58,536 nucleotides of DNA from Nitrospirota bacterium (GTDB lineage Bacteria > Nitrospirota > Thermodesulfovibrionia > UBA6902 > DSMQ01). The DNA is taken from NCBI GenBank assembly GCA_016208965.1, contig JACQXB010000048.1, forward strand, positions 1-58,536. The letters are read 5' to 3'. Position 1 is the first letter of the stretch; every line of letters begins with the position of its first letter. This document shows, piece by piece, positions 44,086 to 52,554 of this stretch. The notes beneath the pieces are model-generated. The model searched no databases. It had not been told where the DNA came from and saw nothing but the letters and a program-made list of their open reading frames with translations. The translations under genes and the position numbers were made by a program.

Positions 44086-46809
44086 CTAATCAGTACCCAT
44101 TCTTTCTCCCGCCTGCATCTTTTTCCTCAGGACTGCCTTAATAACCTCCATCGAGATGAATACAACAATACCAAAACCAAGAATAATACCCATGTCAGAG
44201 AATGAAGGCTTCATAATTCCAAAGGCATCACGCACAGACGAAAACTGAACCAATACAGCAACCAATATCAACTCCCATACAACAGCAATAAGAAGCCATT
44301 TGTGAGGAGGTGCCTTAAAGATGCTGTATCTCATTGAACGGAAATTAAGGGCAATGATAATCTCTATGATTATGAACAAGAAGAATATCTCTGTTCTTGC
44401 ATGTGATATGTCAGAGAGTTCATGGAAAAAGAGATAGTAGAAAAAGGGAATTTCAATCAGCAGCGCCATCAGGATAAAAGCCCTCACATCCCATGAAAAG
44501 ACGCTCTCCTTTGGGTTCCTCGGTGGTCTCTGCATGATGTCAGGGTCGGGGGGAGCGACTCCAAGGGCGAGGGCAGGAAGCCCATCAGTTGCAAGATTTA
44601 TATATAGTATGGCTGCCGGCAAGAGTGGCAGATATTCGGGTCCCATAAGGAGAACTACGCCACCAAGGAAGACAACCTCCGTTGCATTTGCCCTGAGGAG
44701 ATAGGTGAGATATTTCTTTATATTGTCGTATATCCATCTGCCACGTTCAATGGCCTTTACGATAGTCGCAAAGTTATCATCACTGAGAACCATATCTGCG
44801 GCCTCTTTTGTCACCTCTGTGCCTGTAATACCCATCGCAATTCCAATATCGGCATGTTTGAGTGCGGGTGCGTCATTAACACCATCACCGGTCATCGCCA
44901 CAACTTCACCCCTCTTCTTCCATGCCTTGACTATCTTCAACTTATCCATTGGTGAAACCCTGGCATAGACAGTAACCTTATCAACAATCTTCTCGAATTC
45001 CTCATCACTTATCTTTTCCAGTTCTTCACCTGTCAATACCATATCACCTTCTTTATAGATACCTATTTCCTTTGCTATCGCTACTGCAGTGAGTTTGTGA
45101 TCTCCTGTAATCATGATAGGTCTAATCCCCACCTCTTTACACACCTTTGTCGCCTCTATTGCCTCTTCTCTCGGGGGATCCATCATACCTGCGAGACCGA
45201 GAAACACCATGGAGTTCTCAATGGTATCTTCTGAATAAGCTATCTTATCAGGGACTTCCCTGTAAGCTATTCCGAGGACTCTTAATGCATCTTGTGCCAT
45301 TTCCTCATTTGTTTTTAAGATCATAGACCTTTCTTCAGAAGTCAGGGCATTCATTCCGCCATCCTCTAAGATATGGGTGCATCTGTCAAGGACAATCTCG
45401 GGAGCGCCCTTTATAAATGCCATTCTTTTACCGTCCTGCATCTGATGAATGGTTGTCATTCTCTTTCTTTCTGAGCTGAAAGGTATCTCTTCTATCCTCG
45501 GGTTTTCAAGCCTTATCTCATGGATATGCATGCCTGCCTTTGCTGCTGTAACTACGAGGGCACCCTCTGTTGGGTCACCTTTGATGAACCACTTTCCTTC
45601 CTTTTCGTGGAGGTCTGAGTCATTACATAAAACTCCACCTTTAAGCAGCATCTGAAGGGAGCTAATTCTGGCCACATCTACAGTCATGGACCCCCTGAAT
45701 TCTCCGACAGGTGTATAGCCAGCACCTGTAACCTCTATCATCCTCCCTGTTGCAAATATCTTTCTAACAGTCATCTCGCCCTTTGTGAGCGTGCCTGTCT
45801 TATCAGAGCATATCACCGTTGTGCAACCGAGTGTCTCCACGGCAGACATCTTTCTTACGAGTGCATTTTGCTTTGCCAGCTGGTGCATACCTATGGCAAG
45901 GGCGCCTGTGACAACGGCTGCCAGCGCTTCGGGGACTGCTGCCACCGCAAGAGCTATTGCAAACATTACCACTGTTATTATAAAAGGCAGATTAATCGTG
46001 CCACCCATGCTTTCCCTTATTATGCTTATACCTCCTACAAGGATGCAGATACCGACGGCAATTATACCGAGCCACTTGCCTATCTCTTCTGTCCTTTTCT
46101 CAAGAGGCGTCTTTTCTGCTTCAACTGTGGTCACCTCCTCGGCAATCCTTCCAAACTCTGTATTCATGCCTGTTGATGTCACAGCAGCCTTGCCTCTGCC
46201 ATATGTAACGGTCGTGCCTGTAAACACCATGTTCTTTCTGTCACTTACACGCACATCTTGTGGCATTGGTTTTATATCCTTTCCCACAGGAACAGACTCA
46301 CCTGTAAGGGGGGCCTCATCGCATCTTAAGGAATGGTTTTCAACCAGTCTTGCATCTGCTGGGATTTTATCCCCTGCCTCCAGGAGCAATATATCTCCGG
46401 GGACAAGTTCTTTTGATGGAATCTCCTCTTCCTTGCCTCCCCTCAGGATCGTTATGGTAGAAGAGAGCATCTTTTTTAATGCCTCAAGTGCCCGCTCTGC
46501 ACGATACTCCTGGGTAAAGCCAAGGATAGCGCAGAAGATGACAATCACACCAATGATCGCAGCATCCACAACCTCTCCAACAAGAGCGGAAAGGGCTATT
46601 GCTACGAGGAGAATGATTATAAGGATATTCTTGAACTGATTGATGAATATGGTGAAAGGCGAAATCCTATCTTCCTTTTTTAATTCATTATAGCCGTATT
46701 TTTCAATCCTCTTTTTTACCTCATCCTCTGATAAACCGCGATGGATGTCGGTATCAAGGTTCTTTAATGCCTCTGCTACCTCCATCGAATGCCAGATAGC
46801 TTTTGCCAT
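44086..46809 (-). CDS. P2-type cation-transporting ATPase
   Basis: A 907-residue ion pump. An N-terminal cation_ATPase_N region (HRGLSEDEVKKRIEKYGYNEL), the actuator motif LTGESVPVGKD, the phosphorylated Asp336 in CSDKTGTLTKGEMT, the KGAPE nucleotide site and the hinge MTGDGVNDAPALKHADIGIAMG are all present. TM4 carries AAVPEALAAVVT, as in SERCA-like Ca2+ pumps, where PEGL is more usual. Calcium or Na+/K+ specificity cannot be settled. It is downstream of the rhodanese terminator and is not part of that operon. Confidence 0.93.
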   Translation of the reverse strand: MAKAIWHSMEVAEALKNLDTDIHRGLSEDEVKKRIEKYGYNELKKEDRISPFTIFINQFKNILIIILLVAIALSALVGEVVDAAIIGVIVIFCAILGFTQEYRAERALEALKKMLSSTITILRGGKEEEIPSKELVPGDILLLEAGDKIPADARLVENHSLRCDEAPLTGESVPVGKDIKPMPQDVRVSDRKNMVFTGTTVTYGRGKAAVTSTGMNTEFGRIAEEVTTVEAEKTPLEKRTEEIGKWLGIIAVGICILVGGISIIRESMGGTINLPFIITVVMFAIALAVAAVPEALAAVVTGALAIGMHQLAKQNALVRKMSAVETLGCTTVICSDKTGTLTKGEMTVRKIFATGRMIEVTGAGYTPVGEFRGSMTVDVARISSLQMLLKGGVLCNDSDLHEKEGKWFIKGDPTEGALVVTAAKAGMHIHEIRLENPRIEEIPFSSERKRMTTIHQMQDGKRMAFIKGAPEIVLDRCTHILEDGGMNALTSEERSMILKTNEEMAQDALRVLGIAYREVPDKIAYSEDTIENSMVFLGLAGMMDPPREEAIEATKVCKEVGIRPIMITGDHKLTAVAIAKEIGIYKEGDMVLTGEELEKISDEEFEKIVDKVTVYARVSPMDKLKIVKAWKKRGEVVAMTGDGVNDAPALKHADIGIAMGITGTEVTKEAADMVLSDDNFATIVKAIERGRWIYDNIKKYLTYLLRANATEVVFLGGVVLLMGPEYLPLLPAAILYINLATDGLPALALGVAPPDPDIMQRPPRNPKESVFSWDVRAFILMALLIEIPFFYYLFFHELSDISHARTEIFFLFIIIEIIIALNFRSMRYSIFKAPPHKWLLIAVVWELILVAVLVQFSSVRDAFGIMKPSFSDMGIILGFGIVVFISMEVIKAVLRKKMQAGERMGTD

Positions 46810-46865
46810 AAAAATGCCTCCAATAAAAAAGTACTTTTAAATTATCTTCTGTGTAATATAGTCAC

Positions 46866-46905
46866 AAAAAGCCCCACAACCCCTCTCATGAGGGGGTTGT
46901 GGGGC
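46866..46905 (-). terminator. Strong intrinsic terminator after the rhodanese gene
   Basis: A 13-bp perfect stem (GCCCCACAACCCC at 46871-46883 with its complement at 46893-46905) is followed on the minus strand by a T5 run (plus-strand A at 46866-46870). It ends the YeiH-rhodanese transcript about 35 bases after the rhodanese stop and isolates the ATPase gene. Confidence 0.92.
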
Positions 46906-46939
46906 CTGAAAATATTTCTACCTTATAAGAAAAGTAGGT

Positions 46940-47467
46940 TTATTTTTTCCATGTCCCCACTTCCTTACCTTCCACTGTGGCATAGCCTTTCTTTATCCAG
47001 TCAGGAATGCCTTCACGATACCAATATACGTTTTTATATCCTGCATCCAAAAGCAGCGATGATGCAGCCGGAGATCTCCAGCACTTAATCCCGTTACAGT
47101 AGTTGACGATGATATCGTCCTTCTTGACTCCTGCTGTCTCAGCCTCCTTTGGTCCATTCTGAAGCAGTTCATCCACACCAACTCTCTTAGCAGTTGGAAT
47201 ATGCTCCGCATCGTATTCCTTTGCTGGACGGTTATCCAGGATTACAACAGCCTTCCCCTCATCCAGCCACTTCTTCAGCTCGTCAGACGTGATCTTCTTC
47301 ACTCCTGCCATTTCTGCAGGCATCTCTTTCTTTGCACCGGCGAGGTTTTTCATTTCATCTGTCTTCTTCATGACTGCATCTGAGTACTTATGCTCGGCAA
47401 ATGCCACGCCGGTCATCACGAAGAGCACTGCCATAGCCATTACAAAACCTTTTTTCATTGCCTTCAT
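46940..47467 (-). CDS. Periplasmic rhodanese-domain protein
   Basis: A 175-residue protein with a signal peptide (GFVMAMAVLFVMTGVAFA). A Lys-rich linker precedes a single rhodanese domain: VVILDNRPAKEYDAEHIPTA, then the active-site loop YCNGIKCWRS with Cys124 and a second Cys129, and GYKNVYWYREGIPDW. Single-domain rhodaneses carry persulfide sulfur. The gene has a perfect AAAGGAGGTGA site. It is encoded 65 bases after the YeiH-type transporter and likely acts with it in sulfur handling. Confidence 0.93.
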   Translation of the reverse strand: MKAMKKGFVMAMAVLFVMTGVAFAEHKYSDAVMKKTDEMKNLAGAKKEMPAEMAGVKKITSDELKKWLDEGKAVVILDNRPAKEYDAEHIPTAKRVGVDELLQNGPKEAETAGVKKDDIIVNYCNGIKCWRSPAASSLLLDAGYKNVYWYREGIPDWIKKGYATVEGKEVGTWKK

Positions 47468-47532
47468 TCTTGGTCACCTCCTTTCATTTTTAAATTACAT
47501 ACTGCTTATACGGTCCATGAACTAATATAGTC

Positions 47533-49092
47533 CTATCTGATATCCGGCACAGGGAAGATAATCCCGCCGAAGAGCAGATATGCCAGTATCAGTGTCCAGA
47601 CAACATTTACGGCCTGTGCAACTATGAATGCGGCTGCGGGCCTGCCACCCTCCATTTTTGCCATATCAAGAAAACGTGTCTCAAGTCCGATAGACATAAA
47701 GGCAAGGGCAAACCACCATGTTCTCAGTTCACCCAATAGACTTTTTGTAGCGCTAACAGTATCAATATGAAGTAAGAACGAAAAAACCGCTGATGCAACA
47801 AGAAAGCCGAGGACGAACTTCGGGAATCTCTCCCAGATAACTCTGGCACTTGGTTTTTCAGCTCCTGCCGCACCTGCTTTACATGCCTTCAATGTCCATG
47901 CAATGGAAAGAATAAATGCTGCTACGCCGATCAGGACATTCTGGGAAAACTTGACGATAACGCCTGTCTTCATTGCCGCCTCGCCTACAAGTGAGCCAGC
48001 TGCCACGACAGAACCGCTTGTGTCAAGGGTGCCGCCGATCCATGCTCCTCCAACGATTTCGGGCATCCCGGATGCCTTAATTATCCATGGCATAATGACC
48101 ATCATCGGAACAGCCACGATCAATACAAGACCGGACACATAGGAGAGTTTCTTTTTATCGGCCTGAATTGCTCCGCAGGTTGCAATGGCTGCAGAGACTC
48201 CGCAGATAGAAACACCCGAAGAGAGCAAAGCTGCAAAATCGTCATCTACCTTGAGCACCTTTGTTGCAAACCAGAAGCAGAAATACCATATAACAGCCAC
48301 AACCAGAATCCCCTGAATTATTCCGAGTGCTCCACCCTGCATGATCTCAAAGAAGAGGATACCTGCCCCCAGGATTACAAGACCTGATTTGATATAGTAT
48401 TCGGTCCTCACAGCAGGCTTCAGCCATTCAGGTATGCCAACGGTATTACTTATGAGCAGGCCTATGATGAGGGCGAAGACTACATACTCAAACCCATAGT
48501 CAGTAGGTAAGGCATTGCCGGCAATAAATCGAGAGAGCCAGGCAAGGGTGAATACTATAGGAAACCCTATAATGAACTTCCCGAGAGGAACCCCGCCAAA
48601 GAGTTTCAACCCAATAGCGGCTATGATGAGGAATACAACTCCAATTTTAACGGCTCTGGTAATATTATCTGCGGTAAAAACCTTATCGGGAACAGCCTTG
48701 GCATGTCCGCCTATCTCTTTAGCTACCTCTGCCGGAAGCCCTCCAATTCTTTGAACCTTTTCTGCTGCTGATGCGATCTCTTTTCTGTCTTTCTTAGCAA
48801 GGGCTTCTTTAAGGGCTTGGAGACGGTTTACTGTTCCAGGCTCACCTTTTGCCTCTGCGTCTTTTATGAGCGGGTCTATTGCCTTATTCCAACTATCTAT
48901 ACGACTCTCTATCTGGCCATCCGTAGCCCATTTAAAACTCGGAGTGACCTTTCCTATGTCTATCAGCTTCCCTTGATGGGCAACAATAACCAGCGCTATA
49001 AGAATAAATCCTATCCACACTGCCAACCAGTCTTCATTCTTCCATAGATTCGACCAACCTGCTTTTTTCTCTACAACACACTTTTCTTCCAT
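47533..49092 (-). CDS. YeiH/UPF0324 putative sulfate-exporter-family membrane protein
   Basis: A 519-residue protein, longer than the usual 330-350. An N-terminal helix (DWLAVWIGFILIALVIVAHQG) is followed by a 110-residue soluble insert, Lys/Glu-rich and coiled-coil-like (RLQALKEALAKKDRKEIASAAEKVQRI). The core membrane domain contains GVSICGVSAAIATCGAIQADKK, IGGTLDTSGSVVAAG and SIGLETRF, typical of the PSE (YeiH) family. The family is annotated as sulfate exporters but the substrate is largely untested. The rhodanese gene downstream suggests a sulfur compound. Confidence 0.88.
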   Translation of the reverse strand: MEEKCVVEKKAGWSNLWKNEDWLAVWIGFILIALVIVAHQGKLIDIGKVTPSFKWATDGQIESRIDSWNKAIDPLIKDAEAKGEPGTVNRLQALKEALAKKDRKEIASAAEKVQRIGGLPAEVAKEIGGHAKAVPDKVFTADNITRAVKIGVVFLIIAAIGLKLFGGVPLGKFIIGFPIVFTLAWLSRFIAGNALPTDYGFEYVVFALIIGLLISNTVGIPEWLKPAVRTEYYIKSGLVILGAGILFFEIMQGGALGIIQGILVVAVIWYFCFWFATKVLKVDDDFAALLSSGVSICGVSAAIATCGAIQADKKKLSYVSGLVLIVAVPMMVIMPWIIKASGMPEIVGGAWIGGTLDTSGSVVAAGSLVGEAAMKTGVIVKFSQNVLIGVAAFILSIAWTLKACKAGAAGAEKPSARVIWERFPKFVLGFLVASAVFSFLLHIDTVSATKSLLGELRTWWFALAFMSIGLETRFLDMAKMEGGRPAAAFIVAQAVNVVWTLILAYLLFGGIIFPVPDIR

Positions 49093-49153
49093 GCGTTTTA
49101 CCCCCTATCATGGAGCTTTAAAATGTTTGTAATGGCGATACGGTTCTTCTGTT

Positions 49154-49178
49154 GAGGTTATTATTTTAATAATACCTC
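49154..49178. promoter_or_regulatory. Palindrome upstream of the YeiH gene
   Basis: GAGGT...ACCTC with internal ATTATT/AATAAT forms a 25-base imperfect palindrome centred about 75 bases upstream of the start. It could be an operator or a weak transcript end. The rest of the 49,093-49,323 spacer holds no gene that I can support. Confidence 0.4.
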
Positions 49179-49323
49179 GTCTGAAAAATAAGGCTGATAA
49201 ACGGTGGTATATTTCTCTATCTGACCACCCCCTTCCAACATATAATTTGGTATGTGTCTAATTATATTTTCTCCTTGTTAAAATTAGCAAGTGATTTTTA
49301 ATGATGTAATCAAATCTTTATGT

Positions 49324-51438
49324 TTATGGGTCAGGGTTTGTAATTGAACTGCTATGACAACCAGATGCCCCTGAAGTTGCACAATTAGGATTATCCATAC
49401 TCATGCCGCCCCCGTAGCTTGTAGGGGTGGCTGCTTTTTTAAACCCCGTTACTTTCAGACTATTGCCACCGTAATTGTATGGTGCTGGGTCGGGGCTTGT
49501 AGCATTTGCCCCATATCCAATAAACCTTGACCTTTTTGAGCCATGAGGAACTGCTACATGACAATTAACACAAGTCATATCCTGGTGGCCGCTACCTTTA
49601 CCCTCCCCACCACCTCCGCCCCCGCTTTGTGAATGAACATTATTTTTCCAAGTTCCATCATAAACAGGGTGGCAGTTTTTGCAGAATAAACCACCGTATG
49701 AAGTAAAATTATTCTTATCGCTTAATTTCCAGAGTTGTCCGTCATTTCTAAGCGGCCAGTATCTATAATTGCCTTTTAACATATATTTATAACTTGATCC
49801 ATGGAGTCCCTTGGGGTCTCCAGATGCCTCATTGTCTGCTCCATGGCAATCTGAGCAGTACATGGTCTGATTTCCAAGGATAGTGGACCAAGGTGATGAC
49901 ATCTGGGAAGATGTCAATGGTTTCGGGGCATAACTTCCTGTCTGGTTATTCAATGTTACAACTACAGGATGGGCTGATTTGTTGTTCGGATTAAATTCCA
50001 TTGCCTGGTCTGTAACTGTTACACCCGATGCTGTTGTATATGTAGTAACACCGTCTCCATCCCTCAATGCCCAGTATGAATGGCATTTAAAGCATATCTG
50101 ATATTCATATGTTGAAGACTCCTGAGTGGTGAAGGTAGTAGGGACTGTCCATATAGACGGCCATGTAGGTTGTACGCCTGTTACACCTGTAAGTGCGCCT
50201 GATTTGGCTGTCCAATTGGATGTGCTGTCAACACTCGTTGGATACCATGAGGATGTCCCGACTCGTGCCGGTGTATTTTTTGCCCTATGAGGGTTATGGC
50301 AGTCAACACATTCTGCGTGCCTGGCATTCGACCAGTTAAGTCCAAGGCTTCCTGGGGGAGTGCCTCCCAATGGATAAAGCACATCAAGGTTTGTGTGCTT
50401 ACCTGAAGTTGGAGTTGTAGGATGTTTGTATGTCTTTGTTATCACTGTTTGTATATTGTTAGTTGCGGCTGTTGCACTTGTGCCGTGACATGCAGTCTCA
50501 TTGGCTAAATTTGATGCCCCCTGAAAACAGGTGGCCTCTTCTGCCTGCCTCAATAAATAAGGCGCTCCAATGCCTTTATGTGTCCTGTGGCAATTCATGC
50601 AGACAAGGGACGATGTGGTGCTTGTATCAAATGTAGTATTAACATTTGCATCCGAATAAGCATTTGAAGTTGTCTGGTGGATGCTCCCAGTCCAGCCTGT
50701 CTTATTATGACATGCACTGCATGTGTTGCTTATCTTGGCTGCAAGGGTGCCTCCAGTGGTATCCCTTAAAAATTTCTGCTTACTGTATCCAGTATCAATA
50801 TGGGAATCATGACAAGATGAACACTCAACATAGTTCTTGGCGCTTATCGTGTAAAGTTTCATAGCCATTGATGTCGGATTAGATATGAGTTCTATTGTCC
50901 TTATGCCTGAACCAAAAGAAATTGTTATTGATGGGTTATACTCAATACCAACAGGATGGTGCCGAGTGAGATCTGTGCCGATATAACCTGTAGCTGTAGT
51001 CGGTATTGCTCCACTTCCTGTAACCCCGGACATTGCAATAAGATTATTTCCAAGAATTGTCCCCCTTACCATATAAACAGCGCCAACTGCGACTGTTCCG
51101 TCATGACAGCTAAGGCACTGCCTTGAAAGCATTCCGGGAGTGCCTGTGGTGGTTCCAATCGCCAGAGGTAGCGGGTAGTCTGCCCTCTGCAGATATTCGC
51201 TGCCATACATGGTGTAGCCGCTGGTAGGCATATCATGATTCCACAATGGCCTGCCTGGCTGTGCATTATGTGGGGTGTGGCAAAACACGCATATCTCTGT
51301 CTCTGTGGCAGCTTTTATAACTCCCGGGCCTGATATGGACATATTATGCACTGTGTTTGCAATACCTGCGTAAGAAATACAGGCAAAGACAAAGGTAAAG
51401 GCAAAGGCAATTATTTGAATAAAGCACTTCATAATCAT
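49324..51438 (-). CDS. Multiheme c-type cytochrome with ten CXXCH motifs
   Basis: A 704-residue secreted protein (signal FIQIIAFAFTFVFACISYAG). Canonical heme sites in order are CVFCH, CLSCH, CSSCH, CSACH, CMNCH, CVDCH, CFKCH, CSDCH, CKNCH and CVNCH. Two further Cys...CysHis pairs are wider: CX12CH (CFQGASNLANETACH) and CX7CH (CATSGASGCH). A long Gly-rich linker precedes the last CXXCH. Doubled CXXCH architecture like this is common in outer-membrane or extracellular electron carriers. It is the last gene of an NHL-barrel-NHL-cytochrome run, after a 51-base gap. Confidence 0.92.
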   Translation of the reverse strand: MIMKCFIQIIAFAFTFVFACISYAGIANTVHNMSISGPGVIKAATETEICVFCHTPHNAQPGRPLWNHDMPTSGYTMYGSEYLQRADYPLPLAIGTTTGTPGMLSRQCLSCHDGTVAVGAVYMVRGTILGNNLIAMSGVTGSGAIPTTATGYIGTDLTRHHPVGIEYNPSITISFGSGIRTIELISNPTSMAMKLYTISAKNYVECSSCHDSHIDTGYSKQKFLRDTTGGTLAAKISNTCSACHNKTGWTGSIHQTTSNAYSDANVNTTFDTSTTSSLVCMNCHRTHKGIGAPYLLRQAEEATCFQGASNLANETACHGTSATAATNNIQTVITKTYKHPTTPTSGKHTNLDVLYPLGGTPPGSLGLNWSNARHAECVDCHNPHRAKNTPARVGTSSWYPTSVDSTSNWTAKSGALTGVTGVQPTWPSIWTVPTTFTTQESSTYEYQICFKCHSYWALRDGDGVTTYTTASGVTVTDQAMEFNPNNKSAHPVVVTLNNQTGSYAPKPLTSSQMSSPWSTILGNQTMYCSDCHGADNEASGDPKGLHGSSYKYMLKGNYRYWPLRNDGQLWKLSDKNNFTSYGGLFCKNCHPVYDGTWKNNVHSQSGGGGGGEGKGSGHQDMTCVNCHVAVPHGSKRSRFIGYGANATSPDPAPYNYGGNSLKVTGFKKAATPTSYGGGMSMDNPNCATSGASGCHSSSITNPDP

Positions 51439-51489
51439 AAACCCCTCTTTTTAATATCTACTAAGATACTTCAGCAAATTTAGCGCCAC

Positions 51490-52545
51490 CTATTTTTTCT
51501 CATCTTTACCTGTCTTAATATATCTGAACACCTGCACCCTCATATTATATGAGTCTGCTACATATATTTTATCATCACTGGAAATGCTGATACCCGCTGG
51601 TATAGAAAACTCACCATTTTTCGTTCCAGTCATACCGAAGGTTAGAAGAGCCTGTCCTGATTTATCAAATATCTGCACTGCCTCAAAGAGTGTATCAGTC
51701 ACATAGATATGGCCATTGCTGTCAAGGGCAATACCCCTCGGATTTGCCATCTCACCGGCACTGTTACCCCTCCTGCCGAACTTGGTGATAAATTTTCCAT
51801 TCTTATCCAGTATCTGTATCCTCACATTCATAGTATCAGATACATACAGATTTCCATCTCCTCCAAGAGCAATAAAGGTCGGACGGTTAAACTGGCCATT
51901 ACCATCACCATACTCTCCCATGGTTTTTATATACTTACCATCAAGGCTGTAAACAAGGAGTTTACTGGCAAGGGAGTCAACAACATATAAGGTCCCTGAT
52001 GCCTTATCTATGGCAATTCCTGTTGGACGCTCCATAAGATTATCACCGCCTATTTCTCTCAGGAATTTGCCATTTTCATTGAAGATATATACCCTTCTCA
52101 AAACAGAATCTGACACAAATATATCGCCATCCTTGTCCACAGCCACACTAATAGGAGATGTAAAACGATATTTTTTGTTCACACCCTCTATAACAAAATA
52201 TTTGTTATCCTTTGTGTCAAAGACATGGACTGATTGGTCTGCTGTATCAGTAACATACAGCCTGCCGTTGTCATCTGCAAAGACACCAAATGGCTTTATT
52301 ATAAATCTCTCCCTTGATTCGCCCGCGATAAATTCCCATAAGCGGCGGAAAAAACCCTTTTTAATCTGAAAATCGTCAGGTGTAGTAATTGAATACAAAA
52401 ACTCTATCTTGGGCTCCCATGGCGGAGGAGGCCAAACTATATATTCCTTATATTCCTTTTTCTTTTCAACTTCAACCTTTGTACCCATTCCAATGGTCAA
52501 TAATGCCATGAGTAGTGTTAAAAATACTATGAACGTCTTTCTCAT
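51490..52545 (-). CDS. NHL-repeat six-bladed beta-propeller protein
   Basis: A 351-residue exported protein with an N-terminal hydrophobic segment (FIVFLTLLMALLTIGMG) and a Pro-rich stretch (YIVWPPPPWEPKIEF). Six NHL repeats follow (KPFGVFADDNGRLYVTDT, SPISVAVDKDGDIFVSDS, RPTGIAIDKASGTLYVVDS, RPTFIALGGDGNLYVSDT, NPRGIALDSNGHIYVTDT, IPAGISISSDDKIYVADS). It is a paralogue of the protein encoded at 54,323. Such propellers are often found with multiheme cytochromes, possibly as docking partners. The start is 10 bases after the barrel gene stops. Confidence 0.92.
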   Translation of the reverse strand: MRKTFIVFLTLLMALLTIGMGTKVEVEKKKEYKEYIVWPPPPWEPKIEFLYSITTPDDFQIKKGFFRRLWEFIAGESRERFIIKPFGVFADDNGRLYVTDTADQSVHVFDTKDNKYFVIEGVNKKYRFTSPISVAVDKDGDIFVSDSVLRRVYIFNENGKFLREIGGDNLMERPTGIAIDKASGTLYVVDSLASKLLVYSLDGKYIKTMGEYGDGNGQFNRPTFIALGGDGNLYVSDTMNVRIQILDKNGKFITKFGRRGNSAGEMANPRGIALDSNGHIYVTDTLFEAVQIFDKSGQALLTFGMTGTKNGEFSIPAGISISSDDKIYVADSYNMRVQVFRYIKTGKDEKK

Positions 52546-52554
52546 TTATCTCTC

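Noticed and set aside
45785-46639. 284-residue plus-strand open frame opposite the P-type ATPase
   Set aside because: Antisense shadow; the minus-strand frame holds all P-type ATPase motifs.
49210-49290. Small open frame of 25 codons upstream of the YeiH gene on the minus strand
   Set aside because: The ATG lacks a ribosome site and the frame overlaps the palindrome; not supportable as a leader peptide.
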